Position numbers and translations under genes: made by a program. A DNA stretch of 64,000 nucleotides from Pestalotiopsis fici W106-1 (taxonomy: Eukaryota; Ascomycota; Sordariomycetes; Amphisphaeriales; Sporocadaceae): the NCBI RefSeq assembly GCF_000516985.1, contig NW_006917095.1:562157-626156 (forward strand), read 5' to 3'. The notes under the pieces were generated by a model, which was given only the letters and a program-made list of their open reading frames with translations, did not search any database and had not been told where the DNA came from. The number at the start of each line of letters is the position of its first letter. The first letter of the stretch is position 1. Shown one piece after another: positions 47,215 to 58,350 of this stretch.

Positions 47215-50200
47215 CTATAGTGCCTTGGAGAGTTCTGTGACAATATCTGATCGTCCCGAATCTCTAGCTACATCTATGACTGATACACCATCCTTAGTCC
47301 TAGCCTTCGGATTTGCTCCTTCACGAAGCAGGGTTTTGACATTCCTGATGTGTCCGTAGCTGACAGCCCACCACAACGCCGTTTTACCATTGCCGTCATT
47401 CGCTTCCAGATCGATCTCACCAGTCAAGAGCAGGGTTTCGATGATTTCTGGAGCGTCACATTGTATAGCCCAGGCGATAGGACTCCACCCGTCAACATCT
47501 TTTTGGTTGATCCCCGGGCACCTATATTTGATAAGTATCCGCAAGACTTCATGGTGCCCCTGTCCACATGCCCATGAGATAGGACCACGGAGATCTTTGT
47601 CGACAGTATCTACCCTTACTTCCTTACTTCTCACCAAGAGCCGCACGGTCTGCGTCTGGCCTAGACGCGTCGCCCATATCAATGGAGAGAGGCCCCTTTT
47701 GTCTGATATGTTCATATCAGCTCGTTTGTCCTTCAGTAACTTCTTCAGAATATCTGTCTTCCCTTCGCCAGCCGCCCAAGACACGGCTGTTCGACCTGTC
47801 TCATCCTGGTGGTTAACATTGACACTGTTGTGGTCTACAATATCCTGAACAATCTGCGTATCTCCGCCCGATATCGCCCATATTAATGCAGTACACCCAT
47901 TCTCATCGACCTGGTCTGGTAAGATTTCTCCGTTGGCGAGCAACAATCGCACAATGTCATGGTGACCATTGGCTGCAGCAAATGATAATGCACTTCGCCC
48001 ACGCCGCCCTTGACAATTGATGTTTGTGTGGGGATGTTCAAGAAGTACCACGACGCTCTCCTTATGGCCTTTTTCCGCGGCAATAGTCAGCGCTGTCTGT
48101 TGTTCGAATGACCGAAAGGTCGGGTCGGTACCGGCGTGCAATAGGATCCTGATGCTTTCGACATTACCCTTGAAGGAGGCCCAAAACAGTGCTCTGCATT
48201 TGCTCGCATTCGCATCCACAAAGTCTTGCTCTTCGAGAATGTCCCGGAGCATTTCACTGAAATTGAAGTATGCCGCCAGTTCGAGGGTATCAAGATTCTC
48301 GTGTGATTCATGGTTCATCCCATCAGCTTCCGCCTGATAGAAACGCCACCAATTGGCGCATTGCGGCAAGGTCTTGTTTAACAAGTCTCGTGCTGCTTTT
48401 CTCATACGTGGAGGTGCGCACTTTTCAGAAACGGAATAATGACTGGCCCAGTGCAAGGCGGCATAGCGATAGAATGGGTACTCCTTTTCGATGCTCTTGC
48501 AGGCCTCTTCTGTAACCACGGACTGCTCCTTAAAAAGACGGTCAGACCCAAGTTGAGTCTCGTCGGCCCAGAAGCTAGCAGTAAACATGTGATCAGATTT
48601 GGAACTTCCTGACTCCGATGATGAATCTGTCAAAGACATATCAGGGGAGGGATGATATGCGAAAGCATCGTGAACGAAGTCAGAGAGCAGAAGATAACGT
48701 GCACATGCCATTGACATGCATAAGGCGCACTCTTCAGCTGTCATGACGTACTGCTTCGCACACATCGCTGGGTTCAAGAGGAACTCCTTCACTGTCTGAT
48801 GTAGTAAAGACACTTTAGATTCCGAAATGCGCACAAGAGGACCAAGGACCAGCTGCAGAGTTCGAAGCATCGAGAAAGGGGCACTGCATGACAGTTGATC
48901 TGCGTCTTGGTGATTCCAGGTAATCGTAAATGCAATACTGATTTCGGCTATAGTTAGCGGTCTCATGCTCCCGAGCATCAACTGAAGCAGTCTATTGGCC
49001 GTATCTGATTCATTTTGCGGAATTGCTGCCAGGAACGTCTGGTAGGTCATCTCCAGTGTGGCTGGGATAGCATTGATGACACTCTGGAAGGCTTCATGCG
49101 ACGTAATAAAACTTCCTTCCAGAGCTCTGAACACCTGGTGAACCCAAAGAAATGTTGAGCCGGCCTTCGTTTGCAGGGTGGTTTGGAGGTGTTCTCTCAA
49201 ACCTGGCGGACATCCGGCAATCTCCTTCACACGTTCTTGAATATATGTTCTGATGTCCTCATCATAGCCTTGCTGGCCATCATCCAGAGCAAAACAATAT
49301 TTTGAGAGGGAATTCATACGTCCCCTCGAATGTATGAATGCCGGGCGACTGGTCAGTATAAACTTGACACAGCTACCATCGTATGATGGGCTCTTCGACT
49401 CCTCCAAGAAATCATAGACCAAGGCTAATAGCTCATTGCAAGTTCTGTTCTCACATTCATCCAGTGCGTCAAGTACAACATAGACGATGTCAGACTTGGG
49501 ATCCCTGGTTAGCTCCAGGAAGAGCCTCCATAGCGCCGACAATGACTGAGCCAGACCAACGCCCTGAATCTCAAAGAACTTTCGAACGTATTGAATGAGA
49601 GACCGATGCTGGCGAATGATCTGGAAAATAACACCGAGAAGAATGGACCTAGCATCCTTCTGTTTGTTGATGTTTCCGTCACAAAAGTACACACAAACCA
49701 TCGCATCCTCCATCGCTGCCTTTGCAGTTCTTTCAAGATACCTGGTCAAGAAAGACGACATGACTGTTTTGCCGCTTCCAGGATACCCGGTGAACCATAT
49801 CATGGTGGATTTGGCCGTCTTGAGCCATGAAACGAACACTGGATGAGAAATTACCCAAAGGAATGTGCTTTTGATGGGCTTGGGTATTCGTCTATGATAG
49901 TCGTCGATATCGAACGGGCTGAACAAGGTGACGCAACCCTTCTCTATTTCATTAAAAGCTGGAGACTCATGAATCACACATCTTTTCTCATATCGCTCGC
50001 TCATAACTCACATCTCTGGGATGAACGAGCATCTTCCTTCGACGATGTCTTCCTTTTCGCTTCTGCACGTGTGACAATCCTACGTAAAGCGCTCGAGACA
50101 GCTTTGTAGCTAGTAGTGTGGCCAGAGAATCTGCATATATCTCGATGGTTTTCGTACAGAGGAATTATATCCTCCTGGGGAATGTCAAGGATGGATGAGC

Positions 50201-51139
50201 TTCTTTCCACAACCTATGGTCTGTCAGTATTTCCTCCCAGACCTTAAAGGCATGGCAAATACCAAAGAAGACAAGGGAGGAATCGGCTGCGTTTCGTAGA
50301 AGGTGACCACCTCAAGGTTGCACAAACGGTGTCGAAAGGAAGAAGCAAGCTCTCTCAGAGCCTGGGAGTTTTCACCCAGATGGCCCAGTAAATCAGTTCG
50401 AGTCGCTTTTGGGACAGCTAGATTTATGATTCGTCCAACGATTTTCCCTATGTCCGCTGCTTCACTTCCCTTATGCGGGGTTCCTAAGAATACAACACCG
50501 AGAACAGATTTGAGAGTACTGCGATAAATTACGTCGTCTTCGTGTGCTAAGACCAATGCCTATCAAAGGATAAGAGCGGGAGCTGTACGTGTAATGTAAT
50601 GTACCAACCTGTTTGCAAACAATACCTCCAAGACTATGGCAAACGAAAATAATTGGGACCGGCTCTTCCTGTATCGGTCAGCGACAATATATATATCCCG
50701 TGAGCTGCGAGGTTCTTATTACATTATGGTCCAGTTCATGCAAATCCCTGACACAGCTGAGTAAATGCCGCGCATAATCACGGACCCCAGCATATGAGGT
50801 TGTGAATATTTGAGAAGGGTAGCCGTAGGTGTAGACCTGACATCCGGGTATGGAGGCTGGCAGACAGTCCCGAAGCCACAAGGTTCCATTTGAATGTGTC
50901 CATGTCGTGAAGGCATCGCCGTTTAGGCCATGCACAGCAATGACTTTTGCAAGACAAGCGCTAGATGCAGGCTGACTCGATGCCGTTTCCGTTAAGTGAA
51001 ACATGCCATACAGCTCTGGACGAGTACTTCCAATCGGCGGAATCGTACCACCAAGGCGTCCAGCGTCCCCATCTCCATCTCCACGGCCTGAGGATACTTT
51101 GGCGATTTTCCCTTTAAGCTGTCGTGCAAAGTTCTTCAT
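47215..51139 (-). CDS. NLR: lipase-like alpha/beta hydrolase + NACHT + ankyrin repeats
   Basis: Predicted STAND receptor of 1,239 aa. Five exons: 50723-51139, 50609-50668, 50263-50559, 50012-50213 and 47215-49958, introns 49-54 nt, all phases consistent. The N-terminal alpha/beta hydrolase has VHGLNGD (69-75), nucleophile elbow CHSLGG (Ser151, on a 60-nt exon) and FLGTPHKGS. The NACHT core has Walker A GYPGSGKT (about 383-390), Walker B VVLDALDEC and LTSRPA, followed by the usual helical region with LLHQTVKEFL. About ten ankyrin repeats fill the C-terminus (for example TALTIAAEKGHKESVVVLLE). The last intron (donor GTGAGT, 53 nt) is required: without it a stop separates hydrolase and NACHT. 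Lipase-like N-termini are known effector domains of fungal NLRs. Role in non-self recognition is inferred. Confidence 0.9.
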
Positions 51140-51300
51140 AGTGACTGCTAAGGATACTCGAGTTGGTGCGGGAAAAAAAGAAGGATGAAGGAGAATGAAA
51201 AAAAAAAAAAGAACCTTCGCAAATGTGAAGTTGTGGGGAGAAATGACACGATGCGAGAGTTCCCCTCACTACCCCGGCCACGAAGCAGTCGGGCAGGGAA

Positions 51301-51400
51301 NNNNNNNNNNNNNNNNNNNNNNNNNNNNNNNNNNNNNNNNNNNNNNNNNNNNNNNNNNNNNNNNNNNNNNNNNNNNNNNNNNNNNNNNNNNNNNNNNNNN
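51301..51400. other. assembly gap (100 N)
   Basis: Exactly 100 N, followed by a run of ten G. A scaffold join of unknown true length, 5' of the NLR gene start at 51139; the NLR promoter is therefore incomplete. Confidence 1.
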
Positions 51401-52505
51401 GGGGGGGGGGGCAGCCAATCTTTGCCTTAAGAGGGTACATAAGACCTCAAGATGTGACAAACATGCACTCTTGCAGGAAACCAAGCATATGCTGGCGCTT
51501 AACAACCGTTGCAGGGATCTGTGGTGGTTTACAAGGCTTGTGCAGTATATTAATGCTTGCTACTGTTAAGAGCCAAAGCCTTTTGTACACCTTATCAAGG
51601 ATGATAAACGTTAGATCGGTACAGAGCTCCACTCACTGACCCTCTGATCTGTCAGGTTTCTCTCTCTATTATTTATGCTATTTATGTACGGGTTGTGGAA
51701 GCTTTCAGCACTGGCTATGGAAGAAAATAGAAAACTGGCTTCGTTTTGGTGGTAAAATTCCGGTGGGAGGTGCTGGGTCATTCTGTGGGGCAAGTAACGA
51801 TCTAACATTTATAATTCTTGAGGTGTAGCTAAGATTACTCGTGAGGCCAACAATACTTGTGATGGCAATAATGCTTGTGAGTCCCCACTATGACAGCCAC
51901 TATAAATCCACTATCGTCCACTGTAATCATGCACTGAGTCAAGCTGGGTAAAAGTCAAAACCAGTTCTTCTTTCTTCCGTCGTTGTCTTGATAACAACTT
52001 GAACTAAATTTACGACTTATAGGATTATTAGGGAATCACAGGCTTACAGTTACACTATAACAGATATACAAATTCTCGAGGAACAAAAATAGGATGGCTT
52101 GAAATGGGATATAGATCGTAGTGGTGGTTCGCAGTGGGCTTTTTGGGGGTTCGTCAGTATTGTTGCTCTCACAAGTATTGTGCATCCGAAAGTTATCTCT
52201 GCTATACAAGGTTTGTAGCGCGTATACAAGGACTACAACGCTTGTGATCCCTCATAATTCCCCACTACGGAAGGTATCCTACGGGGCTAACACCTTAGGA
52301 TTACTATCATCAAATGGTTCACCTTCAGCTATAGGTCGGATAGTCTTGGCTCTGCGCTTGCATAAATGCAAGCTAGGGGCGGAGCTGCATACTTCCTTCG
52401 TAAGTGCCGTACTCACAAATTTGGTAGGGAAGGGGCCATTCTCACTGATCATCGTACCGTTTCTTAATCACGCATTCCAAAGTCTGCAATACTTCGCCAT
52501 CGTCT
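51401..52505. other. AT-rich, gene-free sequence right of the gap
   Basis: No supported gene. Local near-repeats (CCACTAT/CCACTGT phrases about 51880-51930, and ACTTGTGA/GCTTGTGA phrases about 51850-51870) and a decayed look suggest old repeats. Confidence 0.4.
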
Positions 52506-52990
52506 TCAACCATCTATCCCAGTACTAGGCAGATCTATATCTCGAATTGCCAAGGGAAATGAGTGCGGTGTGATAGGCTTTTTTGGAAGCGTCTTCAAAT
52601 CTATGCTTTCGTCTGCTTGGATTCCGAGGCAGCTGAACGTGGCCAGACTTTGCGTAAAAGTAAGGTTTCGTCTAGAGAGCAGTTCTTCTTGGGGTGTCCA
52701 GTCGCGAGTCGAGGATATTGCCGCCTCTTGTTCTAAAGACAAATGTTGTGGACTGGGAAAGATTGTGCAGCTATCGATAGCCTCTTTCACCTGAGTCAAG
52801 CGTGGGGTGGAAACACCAGAGGGCCCAGCGTCGCCATGTTTTCCTACCAATGCGATGATAGTCACTGTCGCACAGTCGTATATTAATGACATTATATCCA
52901 GCTGCTTGATCTTCTCTGCTATGTGAGCTGCGGTGGGATTCGGTGATTGGTCGATACATAAAGCGTCAACCTGGGAGATTACATGGTATG
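52506..52990 (-). pseudogene. HET-domain relic
   Basis: A minus-strand frame of about 160 codons with the middle of a HET (heterokaryon incompatibility) domain: VDALCIDQ, IYDCATVTIIALVG, GVSTPR, and WTPQEELLSRRNLTFT, which corresponds to the usual W-(T/R)-x-QE-x-LLS-R pattern. The N-terminal part of the domain before VDALCIDQ is missing and the frame stops soon after the QE block, so this is a fragment. It overlaps the 3' end of the transporter gene in another frame. Confidence 0.75.
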
Positions 52991-54644
52991 GCTCGGTATG
53001 ATTGAAGGCCTGGCATACCCTTAAATATCTTCCTTCCCTTCAAGGCTTTGGTTACGGTAATGGTGTCCTCATTATGACCCTTGTCTTCTTCGCCGCTAGT
53101 ATACGATTCAGCAGCAACGCCGTCATAGACAGCTATCATCTGTCCATCTCGCCTCTCCAGCCCGAAAACAAACAAGGTCGTTAAGAACAAGGCTGATCCT
53201 ATGCATATCATGGCAATGCTACCTTCGCTCCAGTCCGGCCCCTGCGTCGTGCTATAGAAGACGATTGACCAAAACATGTAGACAGCGATAGCAAATGTGT
53301 TCATACCTCCGAGATTGATTGCACGCTTGGCGTCATCCTTCCGCGTAACCCCATTAGCCCACGCAAAAAACACCGTCTGGCTAGCATACTGGCAACGATT
53401 TAGGAACAAGGTGAAAAACTTTGCGCCTCGAGAAGGGGGGTTTAGCATGATTGCTCCTGATATAATGGCTGTCAAGGCCAACATGATACCGACGTGCCAT
53501 GAACGTTTGGTAAAGTCGGAGTACCAACCGAGGAAAAGCGTGGCCACGATTCCTACTGCTGCTACGCCGGTGGGGATATAATTAACTTGTGTGACTGTAT
53601 AATCGCCCGTCGAAGAGAGCCACAAGTTCATGATCGCGTTCGTCGAAAACATTTCGGTGTTACTGGCAAATACCCAAAGCAGTACAAACCCCACCAGTGC
53701 CAGGTAGCGAGGACTCGAGAGATTAGGCTCCAACCAAGCACACCTCGATGTTTCTCAATAGTAGGCAAGCGCTCGATGGCAACTTTCTTTTCCTCGTCGG
53801 TCAACCATCGAGCTTTGGTCGACTCTGGGGTGTCGGGGAATGCGAAGAATCCAAAGATCGCTACAGGAATAGTGATGCAGAAATCGATGACGAATAACCA
53901 GCGCCAGCCGGGAAGGCCCTGAGCACCATCTGAACACATATCTATTAGAACCAAAATTGACCACAAGCGAGTGAAAAAGACAAAAGAGGAGAATTTATAA
54001 GGCAAGGAATCATTATACCTAAGCTTTGGTGGATGCCTCCTTGCAAGAAGCCAGAAAACATTGTGCCGGCAAGGCCACTGCTCGTGAAGATGGCTGTCCT
54101 CTTTCCAAGTTCTTCCTCCTTGTACCAACTGCCTAGAATATAATGGCACCCAACGAATGTGGATGACTCGAATATGGCCTGGAAGAATCGGAGGACCATG
54201 ATTTCCCACGGATGATGGGCGAAACCGGTGCCGAGGGTAAGCAACCCCCAAGCAATCATGCAGCTGGGGAAGTAGAATCGTGGAGGAAGCCTCTGCAACG
54301 CGAGGTTATTCGGAATCTGCCCGATAACATAGCCGGCGTAGAAGACTAATCAAAGTCAGCCATCATTGTCCCATCTGATGTGGTTTCTGCCACGATAGTG
54401 AGGCATTCCTGGCTGGCGACTTACTGGTGTTAATGACGTTGAGTTGGTTGCCCTGGAAATTCAAATCCTCCTTCATTCCCGAAACGTAGGCATTGTTCAA
54501 ATTCATTCGATCGAGGTAGTTTACCCAGTACATCAAGCAGCAGAAGGGCAGGATAACTGCATCAAGTTTGACCAGCAGTTTGCGCTCTATCTTGGTGTCT
54601 GCTGCCTTTCCCCAGACCACTCGCCGCAAGGTAGAGAAGACCAT
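52966..54644 (-). pseudogene. MFS transporter, allantoate permease (Dal5) family, frameshifted
   Basis: Anion:cation-symporter-type major facilitator, expected in the plasma membrane, importing small carboxylates or amides. Exons 54425-54644, 54019-54345 and 52966-53929, introns 79 and 89 nt. Family motifs: YWVNYLDRMNLNNAYVSGMK, YVIGQIPNN, LPGWRWLFVID, FPDTPESTKARWLT, TEMFSTNAIMNLWLSS, WANGVTRKDDAKRA. Around 53689-53692 a run of four C (plus strand) breaks the frame. One more base would restore WHWWGFVLLW, giving about 503 aa. The C-terminal end runs into the HET relic and takes its stop codon from it. This could be a true pseudogene or, for the frameshift alone, a homopolymer error. It is divergent from the C45 gene. 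Confidence 0.75.
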
Positions 54645-55160
54645 GTTGATGGATGGTGATGGGGCAAATCAGTTTACATTACCTTATTCGCTTATTGAAT
54701 GATTCTCTGTTTCGTCTTGCAAAAGCAATGAGATGGGTTATTAATATCTGTCACCTCGGAGACTGTTGACAGATGTTGATAGGTACAGAGTGCAGTTATC
54801 TACACTCCCTGGTCGACTCGTCGACGCTTACTCGATTTAGGAACGCATCTTTTTGCTGTCGGGATAGAGCGCCGACATGTCTCCACATTCCCATTGCGGT
54901 ACACTGCTAGTCCGACTCGGCTCGTTGATTATCATGCAACGTACGATTCGAGGGGCGACGGATATGAATTTCCCAATGTCGGACAAGAGCGTTGGTGCAT
55001 CTTGGCGCGCTGCAGGACCCAGTAGATTGTCACCACGACAGCAAAGTCGATGCACTTTGTCGCCATAGCACATATAATGCGCTTGGGATGCATGCATTCA
55101 AAGCAGAGGGAACACGGCCACCCCCCAATTGGATTATTCGGACACTTGGACAAAGCAACA
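54645..55160. promoter_or_regulatory. divergent promoter, transporter / C45 acyltransferase-like gene
   Basis: 516 nt between two start codons. Contains two HGATAR-type GATA sites (TGATAG at 54777-54782; TTATCT, i.e. AGATAA on the minus strand, at 54796-54801), which in fungi can bind nitrogen regulators such as AreA/NIT2. Two GTCGAC hexamers are separated by two nt (54812-54817 and 54820-54825). Confidence 0.4.
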
Positions 55161-56312
55161 ATGCTCGACATTACAGTCACCGGAAACCATCGAGAGGTAA
55201 GTGTCATGGGCTCTAGGCGTTCGTCCCAGTCGATGCCGATACGAAGTAATGATCCTATTTTGCAGATTGGTCTTGCAACAGGCCGACAAGCTGCGGTTCA
55301 GGTCGCTGGCTCGATCAACTTTTACAGACTTCTGTTCAAAGCATTTAATGACCTGGAGTGGTCCACTGTGCGCGAGCAGGTCACTCAATTCCAACCATTC
55401 ATCAAGGATCGTTTCCCACGGTATTACGAGGAGATAGAAGGAATCGCCGAGGGCGCAAGAGTTGACTTGCTTGATGTCTTGGCTCTCAATATCCGCACCG
55501 AGATTGCTTTTGGCCTCTTTGACGAAACCTCTAGGCGGCCTATGGCGATTGAAGGAGTGGTTGATGGCTGCACCACACTTGGCTGGAAAACCCCAAGCGG
55601 GTCAACTTTCCTGGCTCAGAACTGGGATTGGAAGAGCAAGCAGAAGCCCAACTTGATTATTCTGCGCGTCAATCCTACCGTTTCAGACTTGAATCTCCCA
55701 AGATTCCAGATGATAACAGAGGCTGGTATAGTCGGCAAGATTGGATTCAACGAGTATGGAGTTGGCTGTCTTCTCAACGGCATTCGCGCCAAGGGAGTAA
55801 ACTCGGAGCGCATGCCCATTCACTTTGCCCTCCGAACCATCCTAGAGTCCAAGTCCGCAAGGGAGGCTTTAGATAAGATTGAAGCTATCGGTCTAGCTGG
55901 GAGCAGCCACATCCTCGTCGGAGATGCGACTGGTCCGACGGGCTTGGAGTGCACAAGCATAGGATTCCAAGAAATCCCCGCCGATGACCAAGGCCGCGTG
56001 GTTCATGCAAACAATCTGATACTGAAACATGAGGGAGTTTTTGAGCCTCTGTGGCTCGAGGACTCACCGAAGCGCACAGCCCGCCTGACCGAGCTGGCCA
56101 CGAAAGAGGTCGGTGAGAAAGCCTCGTTTGAGACGCTGCTTGAGCTGTTCAAGGACGAGCAGAATGCACCGGCTGCTATTAATCGGCGCCAGCACGGGAA
56201 CAATGACTCAAATACTCTGTTCAATGTTGTTTATGACCTGGCAAAGAAGAAGGGTGTCATCTCTGTTGGTAGACCAACAGAGATAGAAGAGCAGATAGAA
56301 ATTGGTTTCTAA
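55161..56312 (+). CDS. isopenicillin-N acyltransferase-like amidohydrolase (peptidase family C45)
   Basis: Ntn-hydrolase fold enzyme related to acyl-CoA:6-aminopenicillanate acyltransferase; members hydrolyse or exchange acyl groups on amides. Two exons, 55161-55196 and 55266-56312, joined by a 69-nt intron in phase (360 aa). The first exon encodes MLDITVTGNHRE, the usual start of this family, leading to IGLATGRQAA. The self-cleavage site Gly113-Cys114 lies in VVDGCTTLGW. Other family features are LNIRTEI, FLAQNWDW and the GFNEYGVGC block. It ends in IGF, without a peroxisomal SKL/ARL-type signal, unlike penicillin AatA. No ACV synthetase or isopenicillin N synthase is in the window, so a penicillin role is not supported. 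Neighbouring transporter and hydrolase suggest a shared pathway. Confidence 0.9.
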   Translation: MLDITVTGNHREVSVMGSRRSSQSMPIRSNDPILQIGLATGRQAAVQVAGSINFYRLLFKAFNDLEWSTVREQVTQFQPFIKDRFPRYYEEIEGIAEGARVDLLDVLALNIRTEIAFGLFDETSRRPMAIEGVVDGCTTLGWKTPSGSTFLAQNWDWKSKQKPNLIILRVNPTVSDLNLPRFQMITEAGIVGKIGFNEYGVGCLLNGIRAKGVNSERMPIHFALRTILESKSAREALDKIEAIGLAGSSHILVGDATGPTGLECTSIGFQEIPADDQGRVVHANNLILKHEGVFEPLWLEDSPKRTARLTELATKEVGEKASFETLLELFKDEQNAPAAINRRQHGNNDSNTLFNVVYDLAKKKGVISVGRPTEIEEQIEIGF

Positions 56313-56710
56313 GTTTATCTAACTAATTTGACAATTTGATGCAAGAAACTAGTTAAATTTCATATTGGTGAACATCTAAAGTTCAGCTTTGTTGAACTGT
56401 AACCTTTATTTTAGTAATTATCCTTTTCATTACAGCGTGCCAAATCAGCCGAGCTGGTCGAATCTGTCAAAGTTGAAATATCGCAACAGCTTCAACTATA
56501 AATATCTACGAGTTAGTTTGAATAATAATACAGATCCGCTAGAATGAAGAGAAGTAATTGCATGTTTGGTCCTGACTGGGTCCCGGACGAGGTGAGAGGT
56601 GATTTGATAGTATGTGCTCGAATTGTATTGCTTATAGTTACGACATTTGTGTTATTTACTTACATTTCCTAATTTTCGTGTATTCATCATGTTTCCACGC
56701 TAAGTTTGAC
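56313..56710. other. convergent 3' flank
   Basis: AT-rich stretch between the facing 3' ends of the C45 gene and the deacetylase-family gene. Nothing else seen. Confidence 0.5.
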
Positions 56711-57823
56711 TTATTCTGGGACACCAGCCTTGATAGTGACACCCGCGAGCTTTCCTGACTTGAACTCGTCACATACCTGGGCCATTGTTACAAACTCCAC
56801 ACCCTCCTTCGACTTGAGATACTCGATGAAACGTTCGTGCATCAACATGACGTTGGACTTGCCGCTGACCTGCGGGTGACAGCTAACACAAAAGACAAAA
56901 GAATCATACTCCCGGTAAAAGAAGTCAAACTGATCACGCCATTGTACTTCGATATCCCTTGGGTTCACGAATCCGTGGGTTCCTGGACGTCTGGTGTAGT
57001 TCATTGGTGCTGGAAGAAAGAATTAGCGACTGGGCGACAAGCGGCTGGATGATCTGTAAAGGGAACCTACGCCAATCGTCCACATTCCACGAACCAGGGA
57101 TCTCAACAACCTTGGTTGGCTTGTGCTCTTTCATGGGCTTCATCCAAGTGTCGGGATCCTGCGAGTAGTCGGTGTGCACGACCGAGTCCTCGGGAACATC
57201 GGCGACATAGTATGGCTGGCAATCGTGGTGAAGCATCGAGTGATCATACTCGATCCCAAAGTCCTCTAGGATGGACATGGTCTTTGGGCTGACTTCCCAG
57301 GCTGGTGCCACCCATCCCTTGGGGTACTTGCCCGTGAACTGTTGATATACCTCGATGGACTTGGCCATGACCTTGCGCTCCTGCTCCTCAGTGAGGAAGC
57401 GCACAAACTCGTGCGTATAGCCGTGTAGACCACTACCAAATGTTCTTCAGTATATGGGCCAGCCAAGAAAGAATTAACAATGACCAAGCATGTGCTTACA
57501 TTTCATGCCCCGCATCCCTAACCTTGGCCATCTGCTCCGGAAAAGACAGAATAGTGTGGCTTGGCATATACCACGAGGCTTTGATGTTGTAATCCTCGAA
57601 CATCTTGAGCATACGGTCGGTGCCAACATTAGCCCCGAAGATACCTCGTGAGACATCAGTGGCACCAATCCTTGTGCCATCACGGGTATTGATCCTAGAT
57701 GCATTTCTTGTCAGAACCGCCGGGAACATTGACAGCTTCAAGCTACAAGAGAAGTGAAAATACTCACCAATTGGCACAAGCGTCGACGTCGACGGCGTAA
57801 GCCACGAGCGCTCTCTTCGGCAT
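56711..57823 (-). CDS. polysaccharide-deacetylase-family (CE4, HpPgdA/imidase-like) hydrolase
   Basis: NodB-fold metal-dependent hydrolase. Four exons: 57768-57823, 57500-57694, 57071-57432 and 56711-57009 (303 aa); introns 61-73 nt, phases consistent. MPKRALVAYAVDVDACANW starts the protein, with the metal-binding Asp pair in DVD. The second metal motif HEIGLHGYTHE (H-x3-H) is rebuilt across an intron. WVAPAWEVS, LHHDCQPYY and PGSWNVDDWPP follow. The absence of a signal peptide, and the layout, resemble the intracellular HpPgdA/cyclic-imide-hydrolase/allantoinase PuuE branch rather than secreted chitin deacetylases. That sub-assignment is from memory of motifs. It is divergent from an SDR gene across 527 nt and convergent with the C45 gene. 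Confidence 0.87.
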
Positions 57824-58350
57824 GATGTAAAGGGATTGTTTATTATTTCAAGATGATCTAGGATGGTGTGTTGGGAGTATACGGTTGCTGTCAACGCATC
57901 ATAAAGTTTGGCATACCATTTAAGTATTCGACTCTGCCCTGCCCAGCGACCACTATGAAGACTCGGATGACGAATTATTTGGAGCATACTCAGGGAACCC
58001 CTCCGTTGGGGGAGCCCCCGGACAGGAATCCTCTGAAGCAAGAATCGGAGGAGCTCGCGCTCAAAGCCGCCCATCCACCTCGCGTTGATCCGACACTCTG
58101 CCCCAGCTCCCCACCCTACATTAGCGCACCACACGCCAAATCCCGACGCATATTGTAGATTATAGATTACAGCTCCGCGCCCCACCCCGGTTATTATACA
58201 TGATTGCCGACCAGGGTGGTCAGCAAAAGCACAAATTAGTCAAGATCTGCGACACTTGCATTGTGTCGTGGCGACCACCCAATTCACCTCCAAGGAGCTC
58301 ATGGCCAACTCTACGTGAAGTGGAGCAAACACGACCATAGTGCATCCGCA
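57824..58350. promoter_or_regulatory. divergent promoter, deacetylase-family / SDR genes
   Basis: 527 nt between two start codons facing away from each other. Contains a near-perfect palindrome at 58002-58023 (TCCG-TT-GGGGG-AG-CCCCC-GGA), which has the CCG...CGG form bound by Zn2Cys6 dimers. Confidence 0.4.
58002..58023. promoter_or_regulatory. inverted repeat, candidate regulator site
   Basis: TCCGTTGGGGG then AG then CCCCCGGACA: arms GGGGG/CCCCC flanked by TCCG and GGA. It lies about 330 nt from the SDR start and 180 nt from the deacetylase-family start. Confidence 0.35.

Noticed and set aside
55050..55160. Longer N-terminus for the C45 enzyme reading through the first intron
   Set aside because: It would replace the family-typical MLDITVTGNHRE-IGLATGRQAA start; the 69-nt GT-AG intron restores it exactly.
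55161..56312. Penicillin biosynthesis cluster
   Set aside because: Only an acyltransferase-like gene is present; no ACV synthetase or isopenicillin N synthase, and no peroxisomal signal.
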